Shown: one piece after another, positions 1 through 7,732 of the stretch
Numbering within the stretch: the stretch's first letter is position 1
Layout: each line of letters opens with the position of its first letter
Origin: Cognatishimia sp. F0-27
Lineage (GTDB): Bacteria; Pseudomonadota; Alphaproteobacteria; Rhodobacterales; Rhodobacteraceae
Assembly: GCF_020667845.1 (NCBI RefSeq)
Contig: NZ_JAFMPQ010000009.1
Location: 1-64,000 of the forward strand
Direction: 5' to 3'
DNA: 64,000 nt
Program-made: the position numbers and the translations under genes
Notes under the pieces: generated by a model
The model's database searches: none
What the model was told of the DNA's origin: nothing
Seen by the model: the letters and a program-made list of their open reading frames with translations, nothing else

Positions 1-95
1 GCACCGCACCGCACCGCACCGCACCGCACCGCACCGCACCGCACCGCACCGCACCGCACCGCACCGCACCGCACCGCACCGCACCGCACCGCACC
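1..95. repeat. GCACC pentanucleotide tandem repeat
   Basis: Nineteen perfect consecutive copies of GCACC run from the first base of the window, so the array probably continues upstream. Read as codons it would give a five-residue repeat (Ala-Pro-His-Arg-Thr or a rotation), but no gene is evident around it. Arrays this pure are prone to slippage and to assembly collapse, so the copy number may not be exact. Confidence 0.95.
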
Positions 96-110
96 AGGCT
101 GCACGGCGAC

Positions 111-250
111 GGACCACGTCGCACCGCGGCGGACTACCTCGTACCGCGGCGGACCACCTCGCACCCTAGCGGACCACCTCGCACCGTGGTGGACCACCTC
201 GCACCGTGGTGGACCACCTCGCACCGTGGCGGACCACGTCGTACCGCACC
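111..250. repeat. 20-bp tandem repeat, seven degenerate copies
   Basis: Seven head-to-tail 20-bp units with consensus GGACCACCTCGCACCGTGGT follow the pentamer array after a 15-base junction. Each unit contains a GCACC or GTACC core, so the longer repeat looks derived from the pentamer. Copies differ at a few positions, mainly in the last five bases, and the middle copies are the most alike. Confidence 0.9.
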
Positions 251-735
251 GCCCAAACGACACCGTAGCAGATCACCTCCTACTACACCGGATCCGCTCG
301 GACCGGGCCGACCTCTGCGGCATTGCCCCGATACGCCCGATCTCAAACCCTTGCGGCCTTGCGATCCCGCTTGGCCTCGCGCTGCGCGCCACTCAGCCTT
401 CCGTCGCCACCGCAATCGGGATCGCAGTCGCATCGCGCGCGGCCTGACCAGCGCCTTCAACCGGCCTCTCTGATCCCATCCCGCCGCCGGACCAAACCGA
501 ACCGCCTGCGATCGGGCCGGGGGCTGCTCGCGAAGCGCCCTGCCGTGTCGCCGCGCCGTGCCGCCCGCCCACGGGATTGCCCCGCACCCCCGATGATCGC
601 ACCGCGGCTGTCCTGCACTTGGCTCCATGGCGCATAATGGTCGGATGCGGCGCGCCCCCTGCCATCGTTGCGCGCCGCCGGAAGGACTGCCCCGACGTGC
701 CGCATGGCCACGGGACCACCGCGCATGCGCCTCGG
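251..735. other. Gene-less GC-rich stretch
   Basis: Several frames stay open here on both strands, but none shows a ribosome binding site, a recognisable motif or amino-acid composition like the neighbouring genes. I see no RNA gene and no terminator. It may be degraded sequence flanking the repeats. Confidence 0.5.
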
Positions 736-782
736 GTCATGCTGCGCATGCGATACACATGGATTGTGCATGGATTGTGCAT
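736..782 (-). repeat. 11-bp ATGCACA array, copy 1
   Basis: Read on the minus strand from 782 down to 736, the sequence is ATGCACAATCC, ATGCACAATCC, ATGTGTATCGC and then ATGCGCAGCATGAC. These are 11-bp units in strict phase, about one helical turn. The array lies 34 bases past the stop codon of the ABC permease gene (817-1623) and in its sense direction. A second array with the same architecture lies at 23780-23823. Confidence 0.75.
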
Positions 783-816
783 ACCCGCCCGGCGGCCCGA
801 TGCGTGCCACCGGGGG

Positions 817-1623
817 CTAGCGGATCATGGTCATCCGCAGCTTGACCCGCGCGCGCGATTCCTGCGGCAAATGACGGTTCAGCCGCTTGTTGATCGCTCC
901 GAAAACGCCAATGACAACAAGCGTGAACAGGATGAAATAGCCCGCAAGGATCGGGTAGGGCACAAACGGGTTGAAGGTCTTGTCGGCAAAGTAATTGGCG
1001 TAATAAAGCGCATCCCCGCGCTGCTGCCATGCCGGAAACCCTGAGAAGAACACCAAGGTCGTGGCATGAAACAGAAAAATCGCCTCGTTGGTATAGGCCG
1101 GCCACGCCAGCCGAAGCATGGTTGGCCAGGTGATCTTGCGAAATTTCGGCCAGCCGGAAAACCCGTAGGCATCCGCCGCTTCCATGTCGCCCTTGGGGAT
1201 GGATTGCAACGCGCCGTAAAAGATCTCGCCGGAATACGCCGCGGTGTTGAGGAACAACACGATCAACGCGCCCGCCCAGGCCGCTGTCAGCGGATCGAAG
1301 ATCGGCGAGACCGATTTCAGGGACAGGAAACAGAAATAGGCAAAGAAGAACTGGATAAAGAGCGGTGACCCCCGGAAGACAAAGATGAACCATTCCGACA
1401 GCTTGCGCAGCACACGCACCCGCGACGCCTTGCCCACGGCCACCGCCGTGGCAAGGAAGAACCCGCTGACCAATGCCATCACGCCAAAATAGATATTCCA
1501 GATCATCCCCGAGCCAATCAGCACAAACTGTTGGCACAGCGTGAAATTATCCCGTGGCAGCAGGCGCTCGCCAATGCCAAGGGAGCGCAACCCGTAATCG
1601 GCCAGCGTTTCCCAGCAACTCAT
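817..1623 (-). CDS. Polar amino-acid ABC transporter permease (HisM type)
   Basis: This 268-residue inner-membrane permease is one of two that form the translocation pore of an amino-acid importer. It shows the family's FRGSPLFIQ segment (residues 83-91) and an EAA loop around residues 148-170, which contacts the ATPase, plus several hydrophobic membrane spans. It is the last gene of a minus-strand group that also encodes the ATPase, the binding protein and the partner permease. The 136-base gap to the partner permease holds a dispersed hairpin repeat. The substrate is inferred to be a polar or basic amino acid from family membership; specificity is not readable from the sequence. Confidence 0.9.
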   Translation of the reverse strand: MSCWETLADYGLRSLGIGERLLPRDNFTLCQQFVLIGSGMIWNIYFGVMALVSGFFLATAVAVGKASRVRVLRKLSEWFIFVFRGSPLFIQFFFAYFCFLSLKSVSPIFDPLTAAWAGALIVLFLNTAAYSGEIFYGALQSIPKGDMEAADAYGFSGWPKFRKITWPTMLRLAWPAYTNEAIFLFHATTLVFFSGFPAWQQRGDALYYANYFADKTFNPFVPYPILAGYFILFTLVVIGVFGAINKRLNRHLPQESRARVKLRMTMIR

Positions 1624-1658
1624 GACGCGGCCTCGTCAAACCGGGCCAGCGCGTGTTT

Positions 1659-1720
1659 CTTTGGGCCCGAAATATCCCGGGGGAGACGCGCCGTGGCGCG
1701 TCGGGGGCAGCGCCCCCGGA
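1659..1720 (-). repeat. Dispersed hairpin repeat element, copy A
   Basis: Read on the minus strand, this contains a hairpin GGGGGC-GCT-GCCCCC (1703-1717), a second perfect 8-bp hairpin made of GACGCGCC arms (1685-1702), and a tail CCCCCGGGATATTT followed by CCCAAAG. The same modules recur at 3786-3840 and 51726-51810, and the tail alone at 23853-23876. It lies between the two permease genes. Confidence 0.75.
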
Positions 1721-1759
1721 TCATGCCCCGGCAGCGGTATGCAAGGCGGACGGACGGGC

Positions 1760-2563
1760 TCATGCCGCTTTCCTTGCGGCTTCACCCGCCACGGTGGCCT
1801 GACCATGGGTCAGACGTGCCATGATCCGGTCCAGCACAAGTTCCGACACGCGCGTGAAAGCCAGGTAAAACACCAGCAAGGCCAGGAAATACCACACCCG
1901 CCAGTCGCCATGCGGATAATCGGTGAAGCGCGGCGTCTTGGCGCCGCCCAGTTCGCGCGCCCAGAACACGATGTCTTCGACGCCAAGCAGGAACAGCAAA
2001 GGGGTCGCCTTGATCAGAACCATCCAGAGGTTTGACAGGCCCGGCAGCGCATAGACCCACATCTGCGGCACGAGGATGCGCCAGAAACACTGGCGCCGCG
2101 TCATGCCATAGGCCTCTGCGGTCTCGATTTGTGTCCGCGGGACCGCGCGCATCGCGCCGAACAACACATTGGCCGCGAAAGCCCCGAACACGATGGCAAA
2201 GGTGAGCACGGCCAGCAGGAACCCATAGGATTCATGCACCCATTGCGGTGCGTTGCCCAAGGGCAATTTGGCCAGATCGCAGACAACGAAATCGGACCCC
2301 TGCCGGATGGGCTGATCCCAGTCGGGACAGCGGACCTTGTGTCGGATCCACTCGAAAGCCTGGTCGAGCGCGATGACAAAGAACAGGAAAAACGCGATAT
2401 CCGGCACGCCCCGCACGATGGCAATATAGCCTTTGCCGACCCAGCGCAGCGGGGCAAAAGCAGACCGTGCCGCGGCCGCACCGCCAAATCCGAACATGAG
2501 CGCCACCGGCGCGGTGATGGCCAGCAACAAGAGCACCGTGCCGAACGAGGCATAGAACGCCAT
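1760..2563 (-). CDS. Polar amino-acid ABC transporter permease (HisQ type)
   Basis: This is the partner permease of the amino-acid importer, 267 residues from the first ATG. The EAA loop is clear at about residues 147-167, followed by an IKATPLL segment at 184-190. The family segment YIAIVRGVPDIAFF lies near residues 46-59. The frame stays open for 26 codons upstream of the ATG, back to an ATC codon at 2639-2641, and that stretch reads like part of the protein (it includes TWLSCYLTTGKHMAFY). An AAAGGA ribosome-binding-like sequence lies 8 bases before this ATC. The true start may therefore be non-AUG, giving about 293 residues. This coordinate uses the conservative ATG. Confidence 0.88.
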   Translation of the reverse strand: MAFYASFGTVLLLLAITAPVALMFGFGGAAAARSAFAPLRWVGKGYIAIVRGVPDIAFFLFFVIALDQAFEWIRHKVRCPDWDQPIRQGSDFVVCDLAKLPLGNAPQWVHESYGFLLAVLTFAIVFGAFAANVLFGAMRAVPRTQIETAEAYGMTRRQCFWRILVPQMWVYALPGLSNLWMVLIKATPLLFLLGVEDIVFWARELGGAKTPRFTDYPHGDWRVWYFLALLVFYLAFTRVSELVLDRIMARLTHGQATVAGEAARKAA

Positions 2564-2750
2564 GTGCTTGCCCGTGGTGAGGTAGCAACTCAGCCATGTC
2601 AGGCCGCTGAGCGTGTCCGGTTGTGCACAAAAGGAGAAGATGACTTTTGTCCTTTGCCCGTGATGGGGTCAGATCTTCATGGTTTGTCGCGTTTCTGGTG
2701 GCAGAGCGCAAGTCTGTCCGATCGCAGTGCCGGACCCGTCCTTTGGGAAA

Positions 2751-2775
2751 ACGGGGCAGGGCGGGCCTGCCCCGT
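2751..2775 (-). terminator. Hairpin terminator/attenuator after the binding-protein gene
   Basis: There is a perfect 10-bp stem (ACGGGGCAGG pairing with CCTGCCCCGT) with a 5-base loop. On the minus strand it is followed by TTTTCCC. It sits between the binding-protein gene and the downstream permease genes, a place where ABC operons often attenuate so that the binding protein is made in excess. Confidence 0.7.
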
Positions 2776-2828
2776 TGGGTATATGGAGCGCGACAGGGGG
2801 CGGGCCGCTCGCGCGGCCACAACCCGAC

Positions 2829-3563
2829 TCAGAAGCGCGGGCTGTCCTCGCCAAGATGCTCGATGATCAGAGCATTGAGCGACCCGTCATCCTTCATCGA
2901 CTGGATAGCGGCGTCGAATTTTGCGCGCATTTCCGGATCGCTCTCGCGGAAGGCCATGCCGATCCCGCCGCCAAGCGGCACATCTTCGCCGATGAACATC
3001 ATCGCGCCGCCGGATTCCTCGACCACGGGGATGAGGAAGTCCTTGTCGGCGAGAACCGCATCGGCCTCGCCGGCTGCCACGGAGGCGATGGTCTCATCGG
3101 GGTTGGGGAATTCGACCAGCGTCGCGCCCGCCATTTCGGCGATATGCGCTGCCTGGATGGTGCCGGTCTGGGCCGCGATCACGGCGTTTTCGAGGTCGAT
3201 ATCCGCGGACATACCGACATAGGCGGAGGGTGAGGGCGGGGTGTAGTTCTGTGTGAAATCCACCACCTCTTCGCGCTCGGCGGTGATCGACATTCCCGCG
3301 ATGATCGCGTCATAGTTGCCGCTTACAAGGTTGGGAATGATCGAATCCCAATCATTTGTGACCCATTCGCAGGTCAGCTCCGCGCGCTCGCAAAGCGCGT
3401 CACCCAGCTCGCGTTCGAAGCCGGCCACTTCGCCGTTGTCGTCGAGAAAGTTGTACGGAGGGTAGGCGCCTTCGGTGCCGAGGCGAACGACGGAATGCCC
3501 GTCTGCCATGGACATCGTGGCCGCAAAGGCCAGAACGGCGCTGCTCAGGAATAGCGATTTCAT
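2829..3563 (-). CDS. Periplasmic amino-acid-binding protein
   Basis: This 244-residue solute-binding protein of the polar amino-acid family delivers substrate to the permease pair. The first 20 residues form a signal peptide (MKSLFLSSAVLAFAATMSMA). The mature protein begins with the family pattern LGTEGAYPPYNF and contains GMSITAEREEVVDFTQNY, typical of lysine/arginine/ornithine/histidine or glutamine binding proteins. It ends with SMKDDGSLNALI, also usual for the family. The gene follows the ATPase gene after a 540-base gap and precedes the permeases after a terminator-like hairpin. Ligand identity is not decided by sequence alone. Confidence 0.92.
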   Translation of the reverse strand: MKSLFLSSAVLAFAATMSMADGHSVVRLGTEGAYPPYNFLDDNGEVAGFERELGDALCERAELTCEWVTNDWDSIIPNLVSGNYDAIIAGMSITAEREEVVDFTQNYTPPSPSAYVGMSADIDLENAVIAAQTGTIQAAHIAEMAGATLVEFPNPDETIASVAAGEADAVLADKDFLIPVVEESGGAMMFIGEDVPLGGGIGMAFRESDPEMRAKFDAAIQSMKDDGSLNALIIEHLGEDSPRF

Positions 3564-4103
3564 GGTGTGTCTCCCATAGGTGGCGCCGATCGGCGGCGCC
3601 GGTTTTCAGCCCACGTCATTGGCTGCGTGGAATATGGCGATGGAGGGTTATCGAGAAGCCCGGAGAGTGCAAGAGGGAAAGCGTGTCATGGCCGGTCGTG
3701 GCGGCGCGTTCCCTTGCGTCAGCGCGCAAGATGCCGGAGCAATGTGCACGCCGTCAAGACCGTGGCACCGCTTGGCTTCGGTGGAGGGGGCGCTGCCCCC
3801 GCCTTCGGCTCCCCCGGGATATTTGACGCCCAAAGAAGCGAAGCGTCGCGCGCTTCTGGCTGTCGGGTTTCCGTGCTGTGCCGGATCCTGACGCTCGGGG
3901 AGTAGCGGCAAGCGGGTCAGACGGGCCGGGGCCGGGGCCGGCAGGCGCAGGCAGGCGCAGGCGCGCGGGTCGTGCTGGGACGGCCGGCGGCATCCGCGTT
4001 TGGGTCAGGCGGAATGGCGGATGCAGGGCTCGCGGCCTTTGCGATTGGACAGCGGCCAGGGTGCATCAGGCTCCCGCGATGCAGCACATGCGGTCGCGGG
4101 CGG
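3564..4103. other. Gene-less spacer inside the ABC transporter locus
   Basis: This 540-base gap holds the presumed promoter and leader of the binding-protein gene next to 3563, copy B of the dispersed hairpin repeat (3786-3840), and short GC microsatellites: three GGGCCG-like units at about 3924-3941, then two GGCAGGCGCA units to about 3960. No coding sequence is supported. The strand composition is like that of its neighbours. Confidence 0.5.
3786..3840 (+). repeat. Dispersed hairpin repeat element, copy B
   Basis: The plus strand shows hairpin GGGGGC-GCT-GCCCCC (3786-3800), a small GCCTTCGGC hairpin, then the tail TCCCCCGGGATATTT and CCCAAAGAAGCG. The tail matches copy A almost exactly and copy C in modified form. 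It is opposite in orientation to the flanking minus-strand genes. Confidence 0.75.
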
Positions 4104-4880
4104 TCAGGCGGGCATGGTGGCGGAGAGAAACCCCTTGAGCCGGTCGGTCTTGGGCGCCCCGAACAGCGTCTCCGGCGCCCCTTCTTCAGCAACCAGCCCT
4201 TCGTGCAGAAAGATCACATGGTCGGACACGTCCGCGGCAAGGCGCATGTCATGGGTCACGATCAGCATGGTCCGGCCTTCCTCGGCCAGAGACTGGATGA
4301 CCTTGACCACTTCCTGTTCGAGTTCCGGGTCCAGCGCGGAGGTGGGCTCGTCAAAGAGCAGCGCCTCGGGTTCCATGCACAGCGCGCGGGCGATGGCGGC
4401 ACGCTGTTGCTGTCCACCGGAAAGCTGCGCGGGGTAGGCATCGCATTTGTCGCCGATCCCGACCTTGTCGAGGTAGCGCCGGGCGTCTGCCTCGGCCTCT
4501 GCGCGGTCGCGGCCCAGCACCGTGACCGGCGCCTCCATCACGTTCTGGAGGATCGTCATATGGGCCCAGAGATTGAACTGCTGGAACACCATCGACAGGT
4601 TTGTTCGGATGCGCAGCACCTGCGCGGGGTCTGCCGGCTTGCGATTGTGGCCGGTGCCGTGCCAGGTGACGGGTTCGCCCTTGAACAGGATTTCACCCTG
4701 CTGGCTGTCTTCCAGCAGGTTGCAACAGCGCAGAAGCGTCGATTTTCCGGATCCTGAAGAGCCGATCAAAGACACCACACATCCCTTGGGGGCGGTCACG
4801 TTGACGCCTTTGAGCACTTCGAGCGCGCCATAGGCCTTGTGCAGGTTGCGGATCTCGATGACGGGGGCGGTCTGGGTCAC
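4104..4880 (-). CDS. Amino-acid ABC transporter ATP-binding protein
   Basis: This 258-residue ATPase energises the amino-acid importer from the cytoplasmic face. It has Walker A GSSGSGKST (40-48), a Q-loop in VFQQFNLW (about 98-105), signature LSGGQQQR (153-160), Walker B ALLFDEPT (173-180) and the H-loop histidine at 210. Length and motifs are those of the HisP/GlnQ group. Upstream on the same strand, after 98 bases, is the PhnD-like gene. The binding protein and two permeases lie downstream. Confidence 0.95.
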   Translation of the reverse strand: MTQTAPVIEIRNLHKAYGALEVLKGVNVTAPKGCVVSLIGSSGSGKSTLLRCCNLLEDSQQGEILFKGEPVTWHGTGHNRKPADPAQVLRIRTNLSMVFQQFNLWAHMTILQNVMEAPVTVLGRDRAEAEADARRYLDKVGIGDKCDAYPAQLSGGQQQRAAIARALCMEPEALLFDEPTSALDPELEQEVVKVIQSLAEEGRTMLIVTHDMRLAADVSDHVIFLHEGLVAEEGAPETLFGAPKTDRLKGFLSATMPA

Positions 4881-4978
4881 GGTGGCTGTCCAATGCTCGG
4901 GCGTCTGCTGTCAGATGCGGCCAGTCAATCCGTAATCGCGCGTGAAATGCAAGGGGTGAGCGGCGTGTCGCTTCGGGT

Positions 4979-5761
4979 TTATGATGGCTCGGCAGCAGGC
5001 GGGGGCGCGGGAACCGGCACGGCATGATAATCCTCCGGGTCCAGCACCGTGAAGCTCAGAGGGCCTCCCATCGCGTAGGGATCGTCGGGTTCAAACCGCA
5101 GGACCGCGTCGCGCAAGGCCCGGCGCAGCGGTTCGGGGTCGGTATGCCTTGCGGTGATCAGCGGCAGCGCCGGCGTGGTGACGGAGCGCCCGGCAAGCTG
5201 GATCTCGCGGCTGCGCGGGTCGGAGCGTTTCAGCAATTGCCATGTGACCGCGTCGATATAGGCGATGTCGGCGCGCCCCTCGGCCACGGCAGCCAGCGAG
5301 GCGGCATGGGCACCGGTGTGCAGGTAACCCGTGAACCGGAGTGGCGCAGAAAACGGCGTCGCGTGCTGGCTGACGGCCCAGCCGGATTGGCTGTCGGCTG
5401 CGTTGTAGGCGAGGGTGAGGGTGGGTCGCGCAGTCTTGTCGCGCCGCGCCTTCCATGTGGCCCGGTTCATGATGACGCGCGAATAATAGTGCCCCGGCGC
5501 GCAGTCGAGTCCGAAACCGAGCGTGCCCACATAGGTCACCTCCCCCTTGAGCGCGGTGCGGAAGGGCAGACCGCAAGTCATCGATAGCGCCAGATCCGGT
5601 GAGCGCCAATGCGCGCGCCAGTCGCGCGGCAGATCCTCCGGCGGGGTCAGATCGGGTAATGCGAGCCCATCACGCGCAGCGCAGGATTGCACCTCGGACC
5701 AGAACGCGCGCCACCGTGTTGCGGTGCCCGCGTTCCAGTACATCGGCAGGCTTGCGATCAT
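4979..5761 (-). CDS. PhnD-like solute-binding-fold protein without signal peptide
   Basis: This 260-residue protein resembles the PhnD/phosphate-phosphite-phosphonate substrate-binding family, with VGTLGFGLDCAPGHYYSRVIMNR followed by a second lobe containing GYLHTGAHAASLAAVAEGRADIAYIDAVTWQLL. The N-terminus MIASLPMYWN has no secretion signal, so the protein is probably cytoplasmic. The ATG at 5761 overlaps the stop of the TerB-like gene by 4 bases (ATGA), indicating translational coupling. The ligand is unknown. A sensor or scavenging role is possible, and a role with the adjacent amino-acid ABC transporter is not supported. Confidence 0.75.
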   Translation of the reverse strand: MIASLPMYWNAGTATRWRAFWSEVQSCAARDGLALPDLTPPEDLPRDWRAHWRSPDLALSMTCGLPFRTALKGEVTYVGTLGFGLDCAPGHYYSRVIMNRATWKARRDKTARPTLTLAYNAADSQSGWAVSQHATPFSAPLRFTGYLHTGAHAASLAAVAEGRADIAYIDAVTWQLLKRSDPRSREIQLAGRSVTTPALPLITARHTDPEPLRRALRDAVLRFEPDDPYAMGGPLSFTVLDPEDYHAVPVPAPPPAAEPS

Positions 5762-6198
5762 CCGGCCTTGTCGACCCTCTGGCGGGCGAGGGCGCTGTCG
5801 CGGTCGTTCACGCCGAGCAGGTTGGCCACCAGCCGCAGCAGCGCGTCTTCTTCGGCTTCGCGCTTGCCATCGGCCAGCACCACTTGCCACAGGGCCTCGA
5901 TCACGCCGATCCGGTCTTCGTAGGGCACCGCGTCCTTGATCGCGCGGGTGAAGCGGACGGTATCGGGGGCCTCGGCCTCCACCGCTTCGGCCTCGCCACG
6001 CAGCTTGGCAGCCTCGAAGGGCGAGAGCCCGTAGCGGGTGGCGGCGATGCGGTCGATCCGGGCGGCTTCGTCTGCGTCGAATTGACCGTCTGAGCGGGCA
6101 ACGCGAACAAGCAACGCGGTCAACGCCAGACGGGCATCGCTGTCTTGCAGGGGCGCGGGATCGGGCTCTGTCAGCCGTCTTAGGAAATCACTGAACAT
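5758..6198 (-). CDS. TerB-like protein
   Basis: This 146-residue, mostly helical acidic protein matches the tellurite-resistance TerB / DjlA-associated fold. It has LTALLVRVARSDGQFDADEAARI near residues 28-50 and a second similar repeat EALWQVVLADGKREAEEDALLRLVANLLGV near 101-130. The paired 'D-G-x-x-x-x-x-E' helices are typical and may bind metal. It is the first gene of the minus-strand group and is coupled by ATGA to the PhnD-like gene. It is divergent from the aminotransferase at 6434. Its function is unknown. Confidence 0.75.
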   Translation of the reverse strand: MFSDFLRRLTEPDPAPLQDSDARLALTALLVRVARSDGQFDADEAARIDRIAATRYGLSPFEAAKLRGEAEAVEAEAPDTVRFTRAIKDAVPYEDRIGVIEALWQVVLADGKREAEEDALLRLVANLLGVNDRDSALARQRVDKAG

Positions 6199-6433
6199 GC
6201 CTGTGATATAAGCGCGGGGCAGGCTGGCGGAAAGTCCCGAACGGCAATTCGCGTCGACTCGCCTACCGGGGGCGACGATACGGCACCCTCCGCGACGCGC
6301 GGCCGTGCCGGCACCCGCCGTCTGACCGGGGAGCCAAACCGACCGGGCCCTGGGCCGGAAGCGCCTGTGCGAAGGCGGCTTGACGCCGCTTTGGACGCGC
6401 GCTTTCTATGGGCGAAACCGTGAGGAGTGGACC

Positions 6434-7666
6434 ATGCAAGACCAGACCCCGGACAACCTGCCACCGGAACTGGACGTGGCCTTTGTGCGCGCGCAGTTTC
6501 CGGCCTTTTCCGAGCCGAGCCTGGAAGGGCAGGCCTTTTTCGAAAACGCTGGCGGGTCCTATACCTGTGGGCCGGTGGTTGACCGGCTGCACCGGTTCTA
6601 CACACAGCGCAAGGTCCAGCCCTACGCGCCTTACGAGGCGTCCCGCCTTGCCGGCGCGGAGATGGATGAGGCGCGCAGCCGTCTTGCAGGCTTGCTCGGG
6701 GTCGAAACCGACGAGGTCAGCTTCGGGCCGTCCACAACGCAGAACACCTATGTTCTGGCTCAGGCCTTTCGGAGGTTCATGGCACCCGGCGAAGCCATCA
6801 TCGTCACCAACCAGGACCACGAAGCCAATACCGGCCCTTGGCGGCGGTTGGCGGATGAGGGCATCGAGATCCGGGAATGGCGGGTGGACCCGACGACGGG
6901 CACCCTGAACCCCGATGATCTTGAAGCGATGCTCGATGACAAGGTGCGGCTGGTGTGTTTTCCGCATTGTTCCAACGTTGTCGGAGAGATCAACCCGGTG
7001 ATCGAGATCACCGCGCTGGCCCATGCGGCCGGGGCGTTTGTCTGTGTCGACGGTGTCAGCTACGCGCCGCATGGCTTTGCCGATATCGGTGCGATGGGGG
7101 CCGATATCTACCTGTTTTCGGCGTACAAGACCTACGGGCCGCATCAGGGGATCATGGTGATCCGGCGCGCGCTTGGCATGGCCTTGCCGAACCAGGGACA
7201 TGTGTTCAACGGCGACACGCTTTACAAGCGCTTCACGCCGGCCGGTCCGGATCATGCGCAGGTGGCTGCCAGTGCCGGGATGGTCGATTACATCGAGAGC
7301 CTTGCACGCCATCACGGGGTGGCTCCGCGGGCGGTCCATGACATGATGCGCGCCCATGAAAAGCGGCTGTTGCAGCCTCTTCTCGATGCGGTGAAGTCCC
7401 GCAATGCCGTGCGGCTCATTGGCCCGTCCGACGCGGCGCGCCGCGCGCCCACCGTGGCGCTTGCGCTGCGACGTGAGGGAGAAGCGGTCGCCGCCGAACT
7501 CGCAGCCCACGGCATCATGGCGGGGGGCGGGGATTTCTATGCAGGCCGTGTGCTGACGGCCATGGGTGTGGATCCCGCGCGAGGCGTGTTGCGCCTGTCC
7601 TTCACCCACTACACAACCGAAGACGAGGTGACGCGCCTGATCGAGGCGCTGGACGCGGTGCTCTGA
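6434..7666 (+). CDS. Class V aminotransferase / cysteine desulfurase-like protein
   Basis: This 410-residue PLP-dependent fold-type I enzyme has the Schiff-base lysine expected at K232 in FSAYKTYGPHQG. A PLP-contact Asp lies in VDGVSYAPHG (about 204-213), and NQDHEANTGPW carries the histidine seen in cysteine-desulfurase-like members. The start at 6434 has GAGGAG upstream with good spacing. An in-frame ATG at 6380 lacks a site. Members of this subfamily are often called cysteine desulfurases, but the substrate is unproven and no Fe-S assembly genes are nearby. Confidence 0.85.
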   Translation: MQDQTPDNLPPELDVAFVRAQFPAFSEPSLEGQAFFENAGGSYTCGPVVDRLHRFYTQRKVQPYAPYEASRLAGAEMDEARSRLAGLLGVETDEVSFGPSTTQNTYVLAQAFRRFMAPGEAIIVTNQDHEANTGPWRRLADEGIEIREWRVDPTTGTLNPDDLEAMLDDKVRLVCFPHCSNVVGEINPVIEITALAHAAGAFVCVDGVSYAPHGFADIGAMGADIYLFSAYKTYGPHQGIMVIRRALGMALPNQGHVFNGDTLYKRFTPAGPDHAQVAASAGMVDYIESLARHHGVAPRAVHDMMRAHEKRLLQPLLDAVKSRNAVRLIGPSDAARRAPTVALALRREGEAVAAELAAHGIMAGGGDFYAGRVLTAMGVDPARGVLRLSFTHYTTEDEVTRLIEALDAVL

Positions 7667-7681
7667 CCGGGCCGTCGGTGT

Positions 7682-7732
7682 TGAAGACGGGTTCAAGCCC
7701 TCTGCGGAGCGAGGCTCGGAAATCCGTCTTCA
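7682..7732. terminator. Long-stem hairpin between convergent genes
   Basis: Arms TGAAGACGG (7682-7690) and CCGTCTTCA (7724-7732) enclose a second small stem AGCC/GGCT. The right arm covers the stop codon of the minus-strand gene ending at 7730. There is no clear T-run, so a bidirectional terminator role is tentative. Confidence 0.35.

Noticed and set aside
3567-3911. Small genes in the gap between the binding-protein and ATPase genes
   Set aside because: All frames there read through the dispersed hairpin repeat and show no start signal or motif.
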